Below are positions 1 through 8,547 of a stretch of DNA of 64,000 nucleotides, piece by piece. The translations under genes were made by a program, and so were the position numbers. The stretch lies in assembly GCF_000522985.1 (NCBI RefSeq), contig NZ_CP007130.1, positions 248,001-312,000 on the forward strand, read 5' to 3'. Source of the stretch: Gemmatirosa kalamazoonensis (lineage in GTDB: Bacteria > Gemmatimonadota > Gemmatimonadetes > Gemmatimonadales > Gemmatimonadaceae). Positions within the stretch are counted from its first letter, which is position 1. Every line of letters starts with the position of its first letter. The notes beneath the pieces are model-generated. The model was not told the origin of the DNA, searched no databases, and saw nothing but the letters and a program-made list of their open reading frames with translations.

Positions 1-869
1 TCCGCGAAGCTCGCGGTGAGCGCGGCCCAGACCAGCCGCTCCTTGCAGACGGCCGCGGCGACGACGTCGTGCGTCGCCGGATCGACGAAGACGCGCTCGA
101 CGTCATACTCGGGATCCTCCAGCACGACCACGCGCTCGGCGGTCGCCAGGTCGTACCGCACGAGCCGATTCGCGTTCGCATCCTTCGCGCTGATCGCGAA
201 GAGCGCACGATCGTCGGACGAGAACGCGACGAGTCGCGGCGCGCCATCGGCGAAGGCCACCTCGTCGAGCACGCGCCAGGGCGCCGACGCGCCGTCGCGG
301 ACGCGAATGACGTACGATCCGCCGGCCACTTGCGCGACGGCCGCGCGCACGACGAGCGCGTTGTCGACGAGCCAGGCGATGACGTCGCCCGAGTTCTCCG
401 TGTCGAGCTCCGCGAGGCCCGCGGCCAGGTTCACCCGATGCACGTCGAGCAGCCGTGGCGTGCGTGCGTTCAGGGTCACGAGCGCCTCCTGCGGGAACCG
501 CGCGTCGAGGGCGAGCGGCAGTGCGCGCAGGTGCTCGCCCGGCGTCAGGTCGCGCGGGGCGCCGCCCTCGAGGTCGACCTGATAGAGGTGGTAGTTCTCG
601 TCGCCGGCGCGGTCCTGCAGATACAAGATGTGCCGCCCGTCGCCCTGCCACGTCGCCCACGGCAGCGGACGCACCGGGTCGTGCGCGACGACTCGATCGT
701 CCCGCGCCCCGATCGTTCGCACCCACACGCTCTGCTTGCCGTCGTGCGGCGCCAGGTAGGCGAGCCGCGCCCCGTCGGGCGACACGCGCGCCGAGTCCCC
801 CTCCGGGTTGCCGAACAGGGTCTCGCGCGGAATGAGCGGCGGCGGGCACAGCTCGAGTGAAGTCGTCAT
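1..869 (-). CDS. S9-family prolyl oligopeptidase-like protein, N-terminal part (cut by window edge)
   Basis: The minus-strand frame is open from an ATG at 869 to the window edge, giving about 289 residues. It starts MTTSLELCPPPLIPRETLFG and soon shows the blade motif ARVSPDGARLAYLAP, typical of the beta-propeller that precedes the alpha/beta-hydrolase domain in S9 peptidases (prolyl oligopeptidase/acylaminoacyl peptidase group). Further blades follow (for example PLPWATWQGDGRHILYLQDR). The catalytic Ser-Asp-His domain would lie outside the window, so activity cannot be judged. No signal peptide is evident, which suggests a cytoplasmic enzyme acting on short peptides. It is divergent from the TetR gene at 926 across a palindrome, so it is a likely target of that regulator. 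Confidence 0.75.
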   Translation of the reverse strand, partial: MTTSLELCPPPLIPRETLFGNPEGDSARVSPDGARLAYLAPHDGKQSVWVRTIGARDDRVVAHDPVRPLPWATWQGDGRHILYLQDRAGDENYHLYQVDLEGGAPRDLTPGEHLRALPLALDARFPQEALVTLNARTPRLLDVHRVNLAAGLAELDTENSGDVIAWLVDNALVVRAAVAQVAGGSYVIRVRDGASAPWRVLDEVAFADGAPRLVAFSSDDRALFAISAKDANANRLVRYDLATAERVVVLEDPEYDVERVFVDPATHDVVAAAVCKERLVWAALTASFA

Positions 870-873
870 GATG

Positions 874-893
874 CGAATGTAAAATCACATTCG
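874..893. promoter_or_regulatory. Inverted-repeat operator between the S9 and TetR genes
   Basis: CGAATGT-N6-ACATTCG is a perfect 7-bp inverted repeat in the 56-bp divergent intergenic region, in an AT-rich patch unlike its surroundings. Size and position fit a TetR-dimer site that would control both divergent genes. The link to the neighbouring regulator is inferred. Confidence 0.6.
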
Positions 894-925
894 TGTTACA
901 GCAAGAGGGCCGTTAGCCTGCAACC

Positions 926-1582
926 ATGCACAACAGGACCCCCGATGGCGTGATCGCGCCGCAGCAGCAGCGGAGCCGCGATACGCTGGCCCGCCTCCTC
1001 AAGGCCACGACCGAGGCGCTCGAGACCCACGGGCTCGACGGCGCGACGATCCCGCGCATCGCCGCCGCCGCCGGCGTCGCGCCGGCGAGCATCTATCGCC
1101 GCTTTCGCGACCGGAACGCGCTCGTCCGCGCGGCGCTGGTGGACGCGCTGGAAACGGGCGCCACGGCGCGCCAGACGATGCTGCGCCTCGAGGCGTTCCC
1201 GGATCGCACGCTGGAGGGGGTGGTGCGTGGGCTGGTCGCGATCACGGCGCGGCAGTACCGCGCGCAGCCGGGGCTCATGCGCGCGCTGACGCGCTTCATC
1301 GAGACCGACACCGATGACGAGTTTCGATCGAGGGCCCTGGCGCTCGTCGCGGGGAACTTCCAGGGGATCACGGACCTGCTGCTCGCCTTCCGCGACGAGA
1401 TCGCGGCGCCGGATCCCCGGCGCGCGATCATGTTTGCGCTGCTGACCATGGCCACGGTCATCGAGGTCCGCGCGTTGGAGACGGTGTCGATGTGGCACGA
1501 GCTGATGCCGGTCTCCGACCAGGAGCTCGAGGCCGAAGTGACGAGGACCGTCCTCGCGTATCTCCGGCTTCCAGCCCGTTAG
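926..1582 (+). CDS. TetR/AcrR-family transcriptional regulator
   Basis: The protein has 218 residues, normal for TetR. An N-terminal helix-turn-helix spans about residues 15-62 (GLDGATIPRIAAAAGVAPAS then IYRRFRDRNALVRAAL), with the typical IYRRF recognition-helix end. The rest is the all-helical ligand/dimer domain. It diverges from the S9 peptidase gene over a perfect inverted repeat (874-893), so autoregulation and control of the peptidase are the simplest reading. It converges on the RND fusion gene, which ends 9 bp beyond its stop, and that operon has its own TetR upstream. The ligand is unknown. Confidence 0.88.
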   Translation: MHNRTPDGVIAPQQQRSRDTLARLLKATTEALETHGLDGATIPRIAAAAGVAPASIYRRFRDRNALVRAALVDALETGATARQTMLRLEAFPDRTLEGVVRGLVAITARQYRAQPGLMRALTRFIETDTDDEFRSRALALVAGNFQGITDLLLAFRDEIAAPDPRRAIMFALLTMATVIEVRALETVSMWHELMPVSDQELEAEVTRTVLAYLRLPAR

Positions 1583-1590
1583 CCGCCACG

Positions 1591-4500
1591 CTACGGCACC
1601 GAGCGGCCGACCAGCCGACGCAGCTCCGCGCGGGCGACGCGGACGCCGAGCAGCGCGGCGTAGCGATCCGCATCAGCCGTCGCGCGCTCGGCGTCGGCCT
1701 CGGCCCTCGCGCTGACCATCGCCAGCCCGGTGCCGGCACGCTCGCTCGCGATCCGCGCCGCGGCGGCCCGCGCGTCGGCCGCGGCCGAGGCTGCGTCGAG
1801 CAGGCGCTCGGCACGCACGGCCGCCCGCCACGCGCGGCGGACCGCGACGGCCACTTCCTCGTCGACACGCGCCAGGTTCTCGTCAGCGGCGCGGCGGCGC
1901 GCGACGGCCGCCTCGGTCTCGCGGCCGCGACGGCCGAAGTCCCACGCGGTCCAGGCGAACCGCACCCCGCCCGTCCATAGCTGGCGCCCGATGATCGGCG
2001 AGAGGTTCTGGCGGACGAGCTGCCCGTAGAGCGCCACGTCGGGGATCCACGCGGCACGTGCCGCAGCCTCCCCGGCCGCCGCCTCGGCGACCTGCTCGCG
2101 AGCGGCGTGCACCTCGGGGCTCCCGGCGTGGGCGGCCTGCCGCCACGCGTCCAGCACCGCGGTATCGCCACGCACTGGCGTGTCGACGTCGTCGGTCGCG
2201 AGCGTCGATCCGCCAAGCGACACGACGCGCGCGGCGGAGACGTCCGCGCGACGTCCCGACGGCGTCGTCGGGTCGTCGGGGTCCGCGGCCGGCACGGTCA
2301 GACGCGGCAGCGGCGCCGGCTCGGCGAGCGTGAGCGGCGCGTCCGGGTCGATCCCGAGAAGCAGCGCGAGCTCGGCCCGTGCGTCCTCGGCCGCGTTCTC
2401 CGCCGCGACCACGGCCTGCCGCGCGTCGAGCACGCCCGCCCGCGACGCCGCGCGGTCGGCGTTCACCGCGAACCCTGTCTGCACGGCGCGCGTGGCGTCG
2501 AGGTCGCGGGCCTCTCGGGCGGCGAGGGTGAGGCGCGCCGCCGCCGCGCGGCGGTCGGCGATCAGCACCGTCAGGTAGAGCCGCTCGACGTCGAACGCGA
2601 CGTCGCGTGCCGTCCCCTCGCGCGCGGCCTCGGCCCGACGTGCCGCGGCGTCGGCGGCGCGCACGCCGGCGCCGATGCGAACGAGTGGGGTGAGCGGCTG
2701 CGTCACCGTCGCCAGGCCGAACCACGCGGCACGCCCGTCCTGCGCGAGCACGCGGTCGGTGTACGGCACCGGCCGATCCGCGGCGTCCATGCCGAGCGCG
2801 CCCTGCGCGATCGCGATGCGCTGCGTCCCCGTGTTGCCGAGCCACTGGCCGCCGACCTCCAGCCGCGGCAGCCGGTCGGCGCGGGCTGCTCGCGACAGTG
2901 CGGTCCGCTCGGCCACGCGCTCCGCGGCGATGCGGGTCGCTCGACCGTGTTCGGCGGCGAGCGTCAGCGCCTGATCGAGGGTGAGCGCGATCGTCCGCGG
3001 TGAGTCCGGCGCGGCCTGGGCGGCGGCGCGGGTGACACTCGCGGCGAGCGACGCACCGAGCATCGCGAGGACGAGCGCGCCCGTCGCCAGCGATCCGGCG
3101 AGCGGCGACTCGCGACGGTGCGCGGCGACCGGAAGGGATACGGGCGCCGCCGTCTGCTCTGTGCCGGCGACCGCCCGACGCTCGGCCCTCCGATCGGCCG
3201 CACGCTCGGCGCGCACGAACAGGATCGGCACCACCACCAGCGTGCCCACCATCGAGAAGACGAGGCCCACGGCCAGCACGCTGGCGAGCGGGCTCCAGAG
3301 CCCGGAGCCGCTGACGATCAGCGGCACCACGCCCACGGCGGCGGCCATCGTCGTGAGGAAGATCGGGCGGAGCCGGCGGCGTCCCGCGTCGAGCGCGGCC
3401 CGCTCGAGCGGCACGCCCGCCGCGCGCAGTGCGAGCGCGTAGTCGACCAGGATGATCGCGTTGCGCACCACGACGCCGGTGAGCGCCGTGAGTCCGAGGT
3501 TCGCCGTGAAGCCGAACGGGTTGCCGGTGAGCACGAGCCCGAGCGCGCTGCCGAACAGCGCGAGCGGGATCGACACCATCACGACGAGCGGATGGCGCAG
3601 CGTGCGGAACTGCACGAACAGGATGAGGAAGATCCCGAACAGCGACACCGAGAGCGCGACGCTCATCGGCCGCTGGATCTCCCCCTGATTCTCGGTCTCG
3701 CCGCCGTAGGTGAGCGTGTAGCCGGGCGGCAGGGTCAGCGCGTCCAGGCGTGGCCGCGCCGTCGCGAGCACGGCGCTCGCGAGGAGCCCAGGTCGCGCGA
3801 ACGCGAGCACGCTCACGGTGCGCACGCCGTTGCGGCGTACGATGCGACTCGCCTGCCAGTCGGCGCGCACGTCCGCCACCTCGCGCAACGGAAGCCGCGC
3901 GCCGGTCGTCGGCGACGTCACGTACGCGTCGGCGATGTCGGCGGGGCCGCGGCGGCTCGCGCTGTCGAAGCGCAGGCGCACGTCCACCCGTCGGCCACCC
4001 TCCCAGAGCGTCGTCGCCGGCACGCCGTCGAAGCCGGCGGCGAGCTGCTGCGCGAGATCGCCTTCCGTCAGACCCAGGCGCGCCGCGGCGTCGCGCCGCA
4101 GCGCGAGCGTGAGCGCCGGCTGATCGTCACGCCAGTCGGTGCGCACGTACTCGCTCCCCGGCGTCGCGGCGAGGACGCGCACCGCCGAATCGGCGAGCCG
4201 GCGCAGCGCCGCCTCGTCGTCGCCGGCGATGCGGATCTCGATGGGCGCCTTCAGCGCGGGCCCCTGCTCCAGCTGCTTCACGAGCACCGTCGCTTCCGGC
4301 GCGAGGCGCGCGAGCGGCGCGTGCAGCGACGCCTGCAGCCTGGGCGTGCTCTCCATGTCCGTGGTGTTGACGACGAGCTGGCCGAAGTTCGGGACGTTGA
4401 ACTCGGGCTCCACGTTGTAGTAGAAACGCGGCGCGCTCCCGCCGACGAACGCGCCGACCTGCGCCACGCCGGGCGTGCGCTCGAGGCGCGCGGCGAGCCG

Positions 4501-6390
4501 CCGCACGACCGCGTCGGTGGCCTCGAAGCGCGTCCCCTCGGGCATCCACACGTCCACCACGAACTGCGGCCGCTCGGCGGGTGGGAAGAAGCGCTGCGGA
4601 CGCGTGCCTAACAGCGCGGCGCCGGCCACGACGGACAGCGTCGCGACGGCGAGCGTGAGGCGCTGGCGCGGCATCGCCGCGGCCATCACGCGCGCGTAGG
4701 CGCGCTCCATCACGTCGAGCGGGGAAAACCTCCGGGACTCGGGACTCGGGACTCGGGGCTCGGGTGCGGGTGCGGGTGCGGGTGCGGGTGCGGGCGCGGG
4801 TGCCGTCCGCTCACGAGTCCCGAGTCCCGAGTCCCGAGTCCCGACGCGCGGCCGCAGCCCCGTGCGGATGAACGCGAGGCAGAGGAGCGGCGTGAGGAAC
4901 ATCGCCACGCCGTAGCTGCAGAGCAGCGCCACCGCGACGGTGAACGGGAGCGCGCGGATGAACTCCCCCACCGTGCCGGGCAGGAGGAGCCCGAGCGGGA
5001 GGAAGCTCGCGACGATCGTGAGCGTCGCGCCGAGCACCGGCGTGGCGAGGTCGCTCGCCGCGCGCCACGCCGCGTCGGCGGGCGACACGCCCTCGTCGAG
5101 CAGCTCCACGTAGTTGTCGGCGATGACGATCGCGTCGTCCACCACCATGCCTAACGCGACGACGAGTCCGGCGAACGAGATCTGGTGCAGCTCGATGCCT
5201 AACGCCCGGAGGGCGGCGACCGTGACCGCGACGGTCGCCGGAATGGCGACCGCGGCGATCGTCGCCACGCGCAGCGGCAGGAGCAGCACCGTCACGAGGA
5301 TCACCGACAGCACGGCGATCGTGAACTCGCGCCCGAACGCGAACACGCGCTGGCGCACCTGCGTCGGCTGATCGGCGACCCGGGTGATCTCGAGATCGGG
5401 CGGGAGCAGCGGGCGCACCCGATCCAGCGCGCGCGCGACGTCCTGGCCGAACGCGACGATGTTGCGCCCCTCCTGCATCTCGATCGACATGAGCACCGCG
5501 GGCGAGCCGGCGACGCGCGCCGCGTACGTCGGGTCGACGTAGCGGCGTGTGACCTCCGCGACGTCGCCCAGGCGCACCGGCTGCCCCGTCGGGGCGCCGC
5601 CGAGCTGCACGGCGCGCACCTCCTCCTCCGAGGCGAACTGTCCCTGCGGGCGGAGTCGGAGCTCGGCGCTTCCCACGTCGAGCGCGCCGGCATTCACCAC
5701 GGCGTTGCGGGCGCGCAGCGCGCCGAGCACCTGCGCGGGCGACAGGCCGTACTGCGCGAGCCGCTCGGGACGGACGGTCACGGCCAGCTCCTCCTCCTGC
5801 TCGCCCCAGCGGCGCACCTTGGCGGTGGCCGGCACGGCGCGCACCGCATCCTCGATGCGGTCGAGGAAGGTCCGCAGCTCGCGCGGCCCGTAGCGCCCGT
5901 CCGGGGCGCGCACGGTGAGCAGCACGGCGGCCACGTCGCCGAAGTCGGCGTCGACGATCGGACCGACGACGCCAGGCGGCAGGTCGAGCGCCGCGGTCTC
6001 GTTGAGGTCGTGGCGCAGCATCGCCCAGAACTCGGCGGGCTGCCTAACGCCGTCCTCGAGCTCCACGTTGGCGACGAACAGCCCGGGGCGGCTCGTGGTG
6101 TACGTCTTCGCCTTCTTCACCTCGGCCCGCGCGAAGAGACGGCGCTCGATGCGGCGGGCCACCTGCTGCTCGACCTGCTCCGCCGTCGCACCCGGGTAGA
6201 GCGCGAGCACGAGCCCCTGGCGGATCGTGATCTTCGGATCCTCGCGCCGCGGCATCGTGAACAGCGCGGTGACGCCGAGGGCGACGAGCAGCGACAGGAG
6301 GACGTAGACGACCTGGCGGTTGCGGACGGCGGCGCGGATGACGTTGAAGCGCGCCCCGTGGACGGCCGCGTCGTTAGGCGTGTGCATCAT
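1591..6390 (-). CDS. RND efflux pump fused to a TolC-like outer-membrane factor
   Basis: One continuous 1599-residue frame. Residues 1 to about 1100 are an RND permease: first membrane helix near 30-48, the MPRREDPKITIR motif, porter domains, and the TM4 proton-relay pair in GMVVDDAIVIADN. From about 1140 a hydrophobic signal-like stretch (GALVLAMLGASLAASV) leads into an outer-membrane-factor domain (TLDQALTLAAEHGR, two OEP-type coiled-coil halves) that runs to the end. Pump and outer-membrane factor are normally separate genes. I found no ATG or GTG at the junction that would start a separate OMF with a full signal peptide. The start overlaps the adaptor gene stop by 4 bp (ATGA). An interdomain linker (around residues 515-553) is encoded by a hairpin minisatellite. 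Substrate unknown. Post-translational cleavage at the junction is possible. Confidence 0.9.
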   Translation of the reverse strand: MMHTPNDAAVHGARFNVIRAAVRNRQVVYVLLSLLVALGVTALFTMPRREDPKITIRQGLVLALYPGATAEQVEQQVARRIERRLFARAEVKKAKTYTTSRPGLFVANVELEDGVRQPAEFWAMLRHDLNETAALDLPPGVVGPIVDADFGDVAAVLLTVRAPDGRYGPRELRTFLDRIEDAVRAVPATAKVRRWGEQEEELAVTVRPERLAQYGLSPAQVLGALRARNAVVNAGALDVGSAELRLRPQGQFASEEEVRAVQLGGAPTGQPVRLGDVAEVTRRYVDPTYAARVAGSPAVLMSIEMQEGRNIVAFGQDVARALDRVRPLLPPDLEITRVADQPTQVRQRVFAFGREFTIAVLSVILVTVLLLPLRVATIAAVAIPATVAVTVAALRALGIELHQISFAGLVVALGMVVDDAIVIADNYVELLDEGVSPADAAWRAASDLATPVLGATLTIVASFLPLGLLLPGTVGEFIRALPFTVAVALLCSYGVAMFLTPLLCLAFIRTGLRPRVGTRDSGLGTRERTAPAPAPAPAPAPAPEPRVPSPESRRFSPLDVMERAYARVMAAAMPRQRLTLAVATLSVVAGAALLGTRPQRFFPPAERPQFVVDVWMPEGTRFEATDAVVRRLAARLERTPGVAQVGAFVGGSAPRFYYNVEPEFNVPNFGQLVVNTTDMESTPRLQASLHAPLARLAPEATVLVKQLEQGPALKAPIEIRIAGDDEAALRRLADSAVRVLAATPGSEYVRTDWRDDQPALTLALRRDAAARLGLTEGDLAQQLAAGFDGVPATTLWEGGRRVDVRLRFDSASRRGPADIADAYVTSPTTGARLPLREVADVRADWQASRIVRRNGVRTVSVLAFARPGLLASAVLATARPRLDALTLPPGYTLTYGGETENQGEIQRPMSVALSVSLFGIFLILFVQFRTLRHPLVVMVSIPLALFGSALGLVLTGNPFGFTANLGLTALTGVVVRNAIILVDYALALRAAGVPLERAALDAGRRRLRPIFLTTMAAAVGVVPLIVSGSGLWSPLASVLAVGLVFSMVGTLVVVPILFVRAERAADRRAERRAVAGTEQTAAPVSLPVAAHRRESPLAGSLATGALVLAMLGASLAASVTRAAAQAAPDSPRTIALTLDQALTLAAEHGRATRIAAERVAERTALSRAARADRLPRLEVGGQWLGNTGTQRIAIAQGALGMDAADRPVPYTDRVLAQDGRAAWFGLATVTQPLTPLVRIGAGVRAADAAARRAEAAREGTARDVAFDVERLYLTVLIADRRAAAARLTLAAREARDLDATRAVQTGFAVNADRAASRAGVLDARQAVVAAENAAEDARAELALLLGIDPDAPLTLAEPAPLPRLTVPAADPDDPTTPSGRRADVSAARVVSLGGSTLATDDVDTPVRGDTAVLDAWRQAAHAGSPEVHAAREQVAEAAAGEAAARAAWIPDVALYGQLVRQNLSPIIGRQLWTGGVRFAWTAWDFGRRGRETEAAVARRRAADENLARVDEEVAVAVRRAWRAAVRAERLLDAASAAADARAAAARIASERAGTGLAMVSARAEADAERATADADRYAALLGVRVARAELRRLVGRSVP
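4733..4843. repeat. Hairpin minisatellite inside the RND gene
   Basis: (GGGACTC)n on the left (about 4733-4758) is matched by (GAGTCCC)n on the right (about 4814-4843), so the two arms are reverse complements. The loop (about 4761-4804) is itself a tandem GGGTGC/GGGCGC hexamer array. In frame it encodes an (AP)n linker flanked by GTRDSGLGTRE and RVPSPESRR, between the two halves of the pump. It looks inserted or expanded relative to other RND pumps and can probably change length in 3-bp-compatible steps. Confidence 0.85.
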
Positions 6391-7571
6391 GGCGTGGTCC
6401 TCCCGGTGGAGGCGACGGGACCGGCGACGGGACCGGCGATCGCGGCGACACGCGCGCCGTCGCGCAGGCGCTCCTGGCCGGCGACGATGACCGGGTCACC
6501 CGCCGCGAGCCCGTCGACGATCTCGACCGCGCCGCCGGCGAGCGGCGCACCCACCGTCACGCGGCGCGCCCGCGCCCGCCCCGCGCCCGCGTCGAGCACG
6601 TAGACGCGCGGCGCTCCTTCCGGATCGTGCGCCACCGCCGACACGGGGACGGCGACCACCCGGCTGGAGGCGCCGGTGGCGACGGCCACGCTGGCGACCA
6701 TGCCGGCACGCAGCACGCGGTCCGCGTTAGGCACCACGACCTTCACCGTGTAGGTGCGGCTCGCCGGGTCGGCGGCGACGCCCACGAGCTGCACGCGTCC
6801 CCGCACCGTGCGGCCGAGCGCCGCGAGCTCCACGCGCGCCGGCTGCCCCGGGCGCAGCGCCCCGACGTCCGCTTCCGGCACGCCTACGCGCACCTGCACC
6901 TCGTCGAGGGCGACGAGCGTGAACGCGGTGCCGCCCGGCGAGACCGACGCGCCGATCTCGGTACGCTTCGCCGCGACGACGCCGTCGAACGGCGCCGTCA
7001 GCGTGGCGTCGCGCAGCCGCTTCGCGGCGAGGTCGCGCACCACCTCCGCCTGCCGCGCCGCGGTGAGGAGCCGCTCGTAGTCGTTAGGCGCGATGCTCCC
7101 GGCGTCGAGCAGGGGGCGGGCTCGGCGCAGCTCGTCGGCGGTGCGCTGGGCCTGGAGCTCGGTCTGGCGCAAGGCGAGCGCGTAGTCGGTGGGATCGAGC
7201 GCGGCGAGCACCGCGCCGCGGGTCACGGCATCTCCCTCGTCGACGGCCACGCGCGCGACGCGCCCGCCGACCTGGAACGCGAGATCGGCGGTCGCGCGCG
7301 CCTCGAGCGCGCCGGCGGCCCGCACCTCGACCGGCCGCTCGACCAGCGCGGCCGGCGCGACGCGCACGGCGGTCGTCGCTTCGCTCGCCGCGTGGGATGC
7401 GGAGTCGTCGGCGCGGGCGGCGGCCCCGCATCCGCCGATCGAGAGGAGCGGCAGCGCTGCGACGGCGGCGAGCGCGAGCCGCGACGCCGCGCGCGGCGCC
7501 CGGGCCGGCACGACGCGGACGATGTGTTCGCAGGGGGCAGCGCCCAGGGGCGGACGGTGGGGGTAGCGCAT
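6387..7571 (-). CDS. RND efflux periplasmic adaptor lipoprotein (membrane fusion protein)
   Basis: 394 residues. The N-terminal hydrophobic stretch ends in a lipobox-like LLSIGGC, so the mature protein is probably lipid-anchored. It has the usual adaptor order: biotinyl-lipoyl half motif (GRVARVAVDEGDAVTRGAVL), a helical hairpin (ALRQTELQAQRTADELRRA), second lipoyl half (ATLTAPFDGVVAAKRTEIG), then beta-barrel and membrane-proximal domains. It would link the inner-membrane pump to the outer-membrane channel. It overlaps the RND-OMF fusion by 4 bp, so the two are translationally coupled. The ATG at 7571 leaves a long N-terminus before the lipobox. A downstream GTG would give a more standard signal peptide. 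Confidence 0.9.
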   Translation of the reverse strand: MRYPHRPPLGAAPCEHIVRVVPARAPRAASRLALAAVAALPLLSIGGCGAAARADDSASHAASEATTAVRVAPAALVERPVEVRAAGALEARATADLAFQVGGRVARVAVDEGDAVTRGAVLAALDPTDYALALRQTELQAQRTADELRRARPLLDAGSIAPNDYERLLTAARQAEVVRDLAAKRLRDATLTAPFDGVVAAKRTEIGASVSPGGTAFTLVALDEVQVRVGVPEADVGALRPGQPARVELAALGRTVRGRVQLVGVAADPASRTYTVKVVVPNADRVLRAGMVASVAVATGASSRVVAVPVSAVAHDPEGAPRVYVLDAGAGRARARRVTVGAPLAGGAVEIVDGLAAGDPVIVAGQERLRDGARVAAIAGPVAGPVASTGRTTP

Positions 7572-7641
7572 ACGAGCTCTCCGGGTGGGCGGCAGGCGGC
7601 GGTGCCGGCCGTTCTGGCCGCGCCGCGCACGTGCCGTAACG

Positions 7642-7722
7642 CGAGCATTCGCTCATATGAGCGAATGCTCGCGTCTATATATGAGCGAACGCTCGCCTTG
7701 TCAATAGGTGAGTCTTCGCTCA
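7642..7722. promoter_or_regulatory. Array of four TetR-type operator sites, including a 32-bp perfect palindrome
   Basis: Four 14-bp sites of the form YGAGYNNNYGCTCR lie at 7642-7655 (CGAGCATTCGCTCA), 7658-7671 (TGAGCGAATGCTCG), 7682-7695 (TGAGCGAACGCTCG) and 7709-7722 (TGAGTCTTCGCTCA). The first two form a perfect 32-bp palindrome (7641-7672). They fill the divergent region between the adaptor gene and the TetR gene, so the TetR product most likely binds here to repress both the efflux operon and itself. Confidence 0.75.
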
Positions 7723-7733
7723 TATTTCCCGCC

Positions 7734-8471
7734 ATGCCCTCGCGCCCCACGACCCGCCGCCGCGCGCCCGCTCCCGCCGCCACGCCCACGCCGCCGCTCC
7801 CGGTGGTGCCGGACGCACCGCCCGCCGCGCTGCTGCGCCGAGTGCCGCAGCAGGATCGCGGGCAGCGGCGGGTGGACATCATCCTCGACGCCGCCGCGGA
7901 GGTGATCGCCGAGGTGGGCGTGGACGGCGCGACGACGAACGCCATCGCCGCGAGAGCGCACACGTCGGTCGGGTCGCTCTACCAGTTCTTCCCGAACAAG
8001 GACGCGATCGTCCAGGCGCTCGCGGTGCGGTACACGTCCGCGTTCGAGCAGCTCAAGGACCGGGTGATGGCGCTGGAGGTGGCCGACCTGCCGCTGCACG
8101 AGATGATGCAGGGGATCGTGCAGCCGATCGCCGCCTACTGCGACGCGAACCCGACGTACCGGCACGTGTACGCGGCCACGAACGACGCCGTCCGGGGCCC
8201 GTCCGCCGAGGAGGCTCGCCTCCACGAGGCCGTGGTGTCGCGCATCGAGGCGCTCATCGCCCGGCGCTGCCCGTGGGTCCCTGCGGCGCAGCGGCACGCG
8301 ACGGCGGTCGTGCAGGTCGAGACGGTGCACGCGATCCTCTTCCACGTGCAGCTGCGCCCGCCCGAGGAGCGCCCTGCCCTGCGCGAGGAGCTCGTGCGCA
8401 TGCTCGTCTGCGCGCTCGAGCCGTTCGACCGCATGCGTCCGGCGGGGTGGCCAGAAGGACGCGCCGGCTGA
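7734..8471 (+). CDS. TetR/AcrR-family repressor of the efflux operon
   Basis: 245 residues from the ATG at 7734. The frame stays open upstream, but the operator array makes this start more sensible. A proline/alanine-rich tail of about 40 residues precedes the helix-turn-helix (VDGATTNAIAARAHTSVGSL followed by YQFFPNKDAIVQALA, about residues 62-100). The C-terminal helical domain would bind drug-like ligands. It is divergent from the adaptor/RND-OMF operon, the classical efflux-repressor arrangement, and its operators can be seen between them. Confidence 0.88.
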   Translation: MPSRPTTRRRAPAPAATPTPPLPVVPDAPPAALLRRVPQQDRGQRRVDIILDAAAEVIAEVGVDGATTNAIAARAHTSVGSLYQFFPNKDAIVQALAVRYTSAFEQLKDRVMALEVADLPLHEMMQGIVQPIAAYCDANPTYRHVYAATNDAVRGPSAEEARLHEAVVSRIEALIARRCPWVPAAQRHATAVVQVETVHAILFHVQLRPPEERPALREELVRMLVCALEPFDRMRPAGWPEGRAG

Positions 8472-8547
8472 CCCAACCGCGAGAGAGCGCCCGCCGCTTC
8501 CCGCCGTTTCGACGCCGACACGCGTCGCCAGCGTCCGACGCCCGTCA

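Noticed and set aside
3118-4611. A 497-residue plus-strand frame opposite the RND gene
   Set aside because: Its product is composed of Arg/His/Glu-rich filler with no motif, while the minus strand encodes a complete RND pump. It is an antisense shadow.
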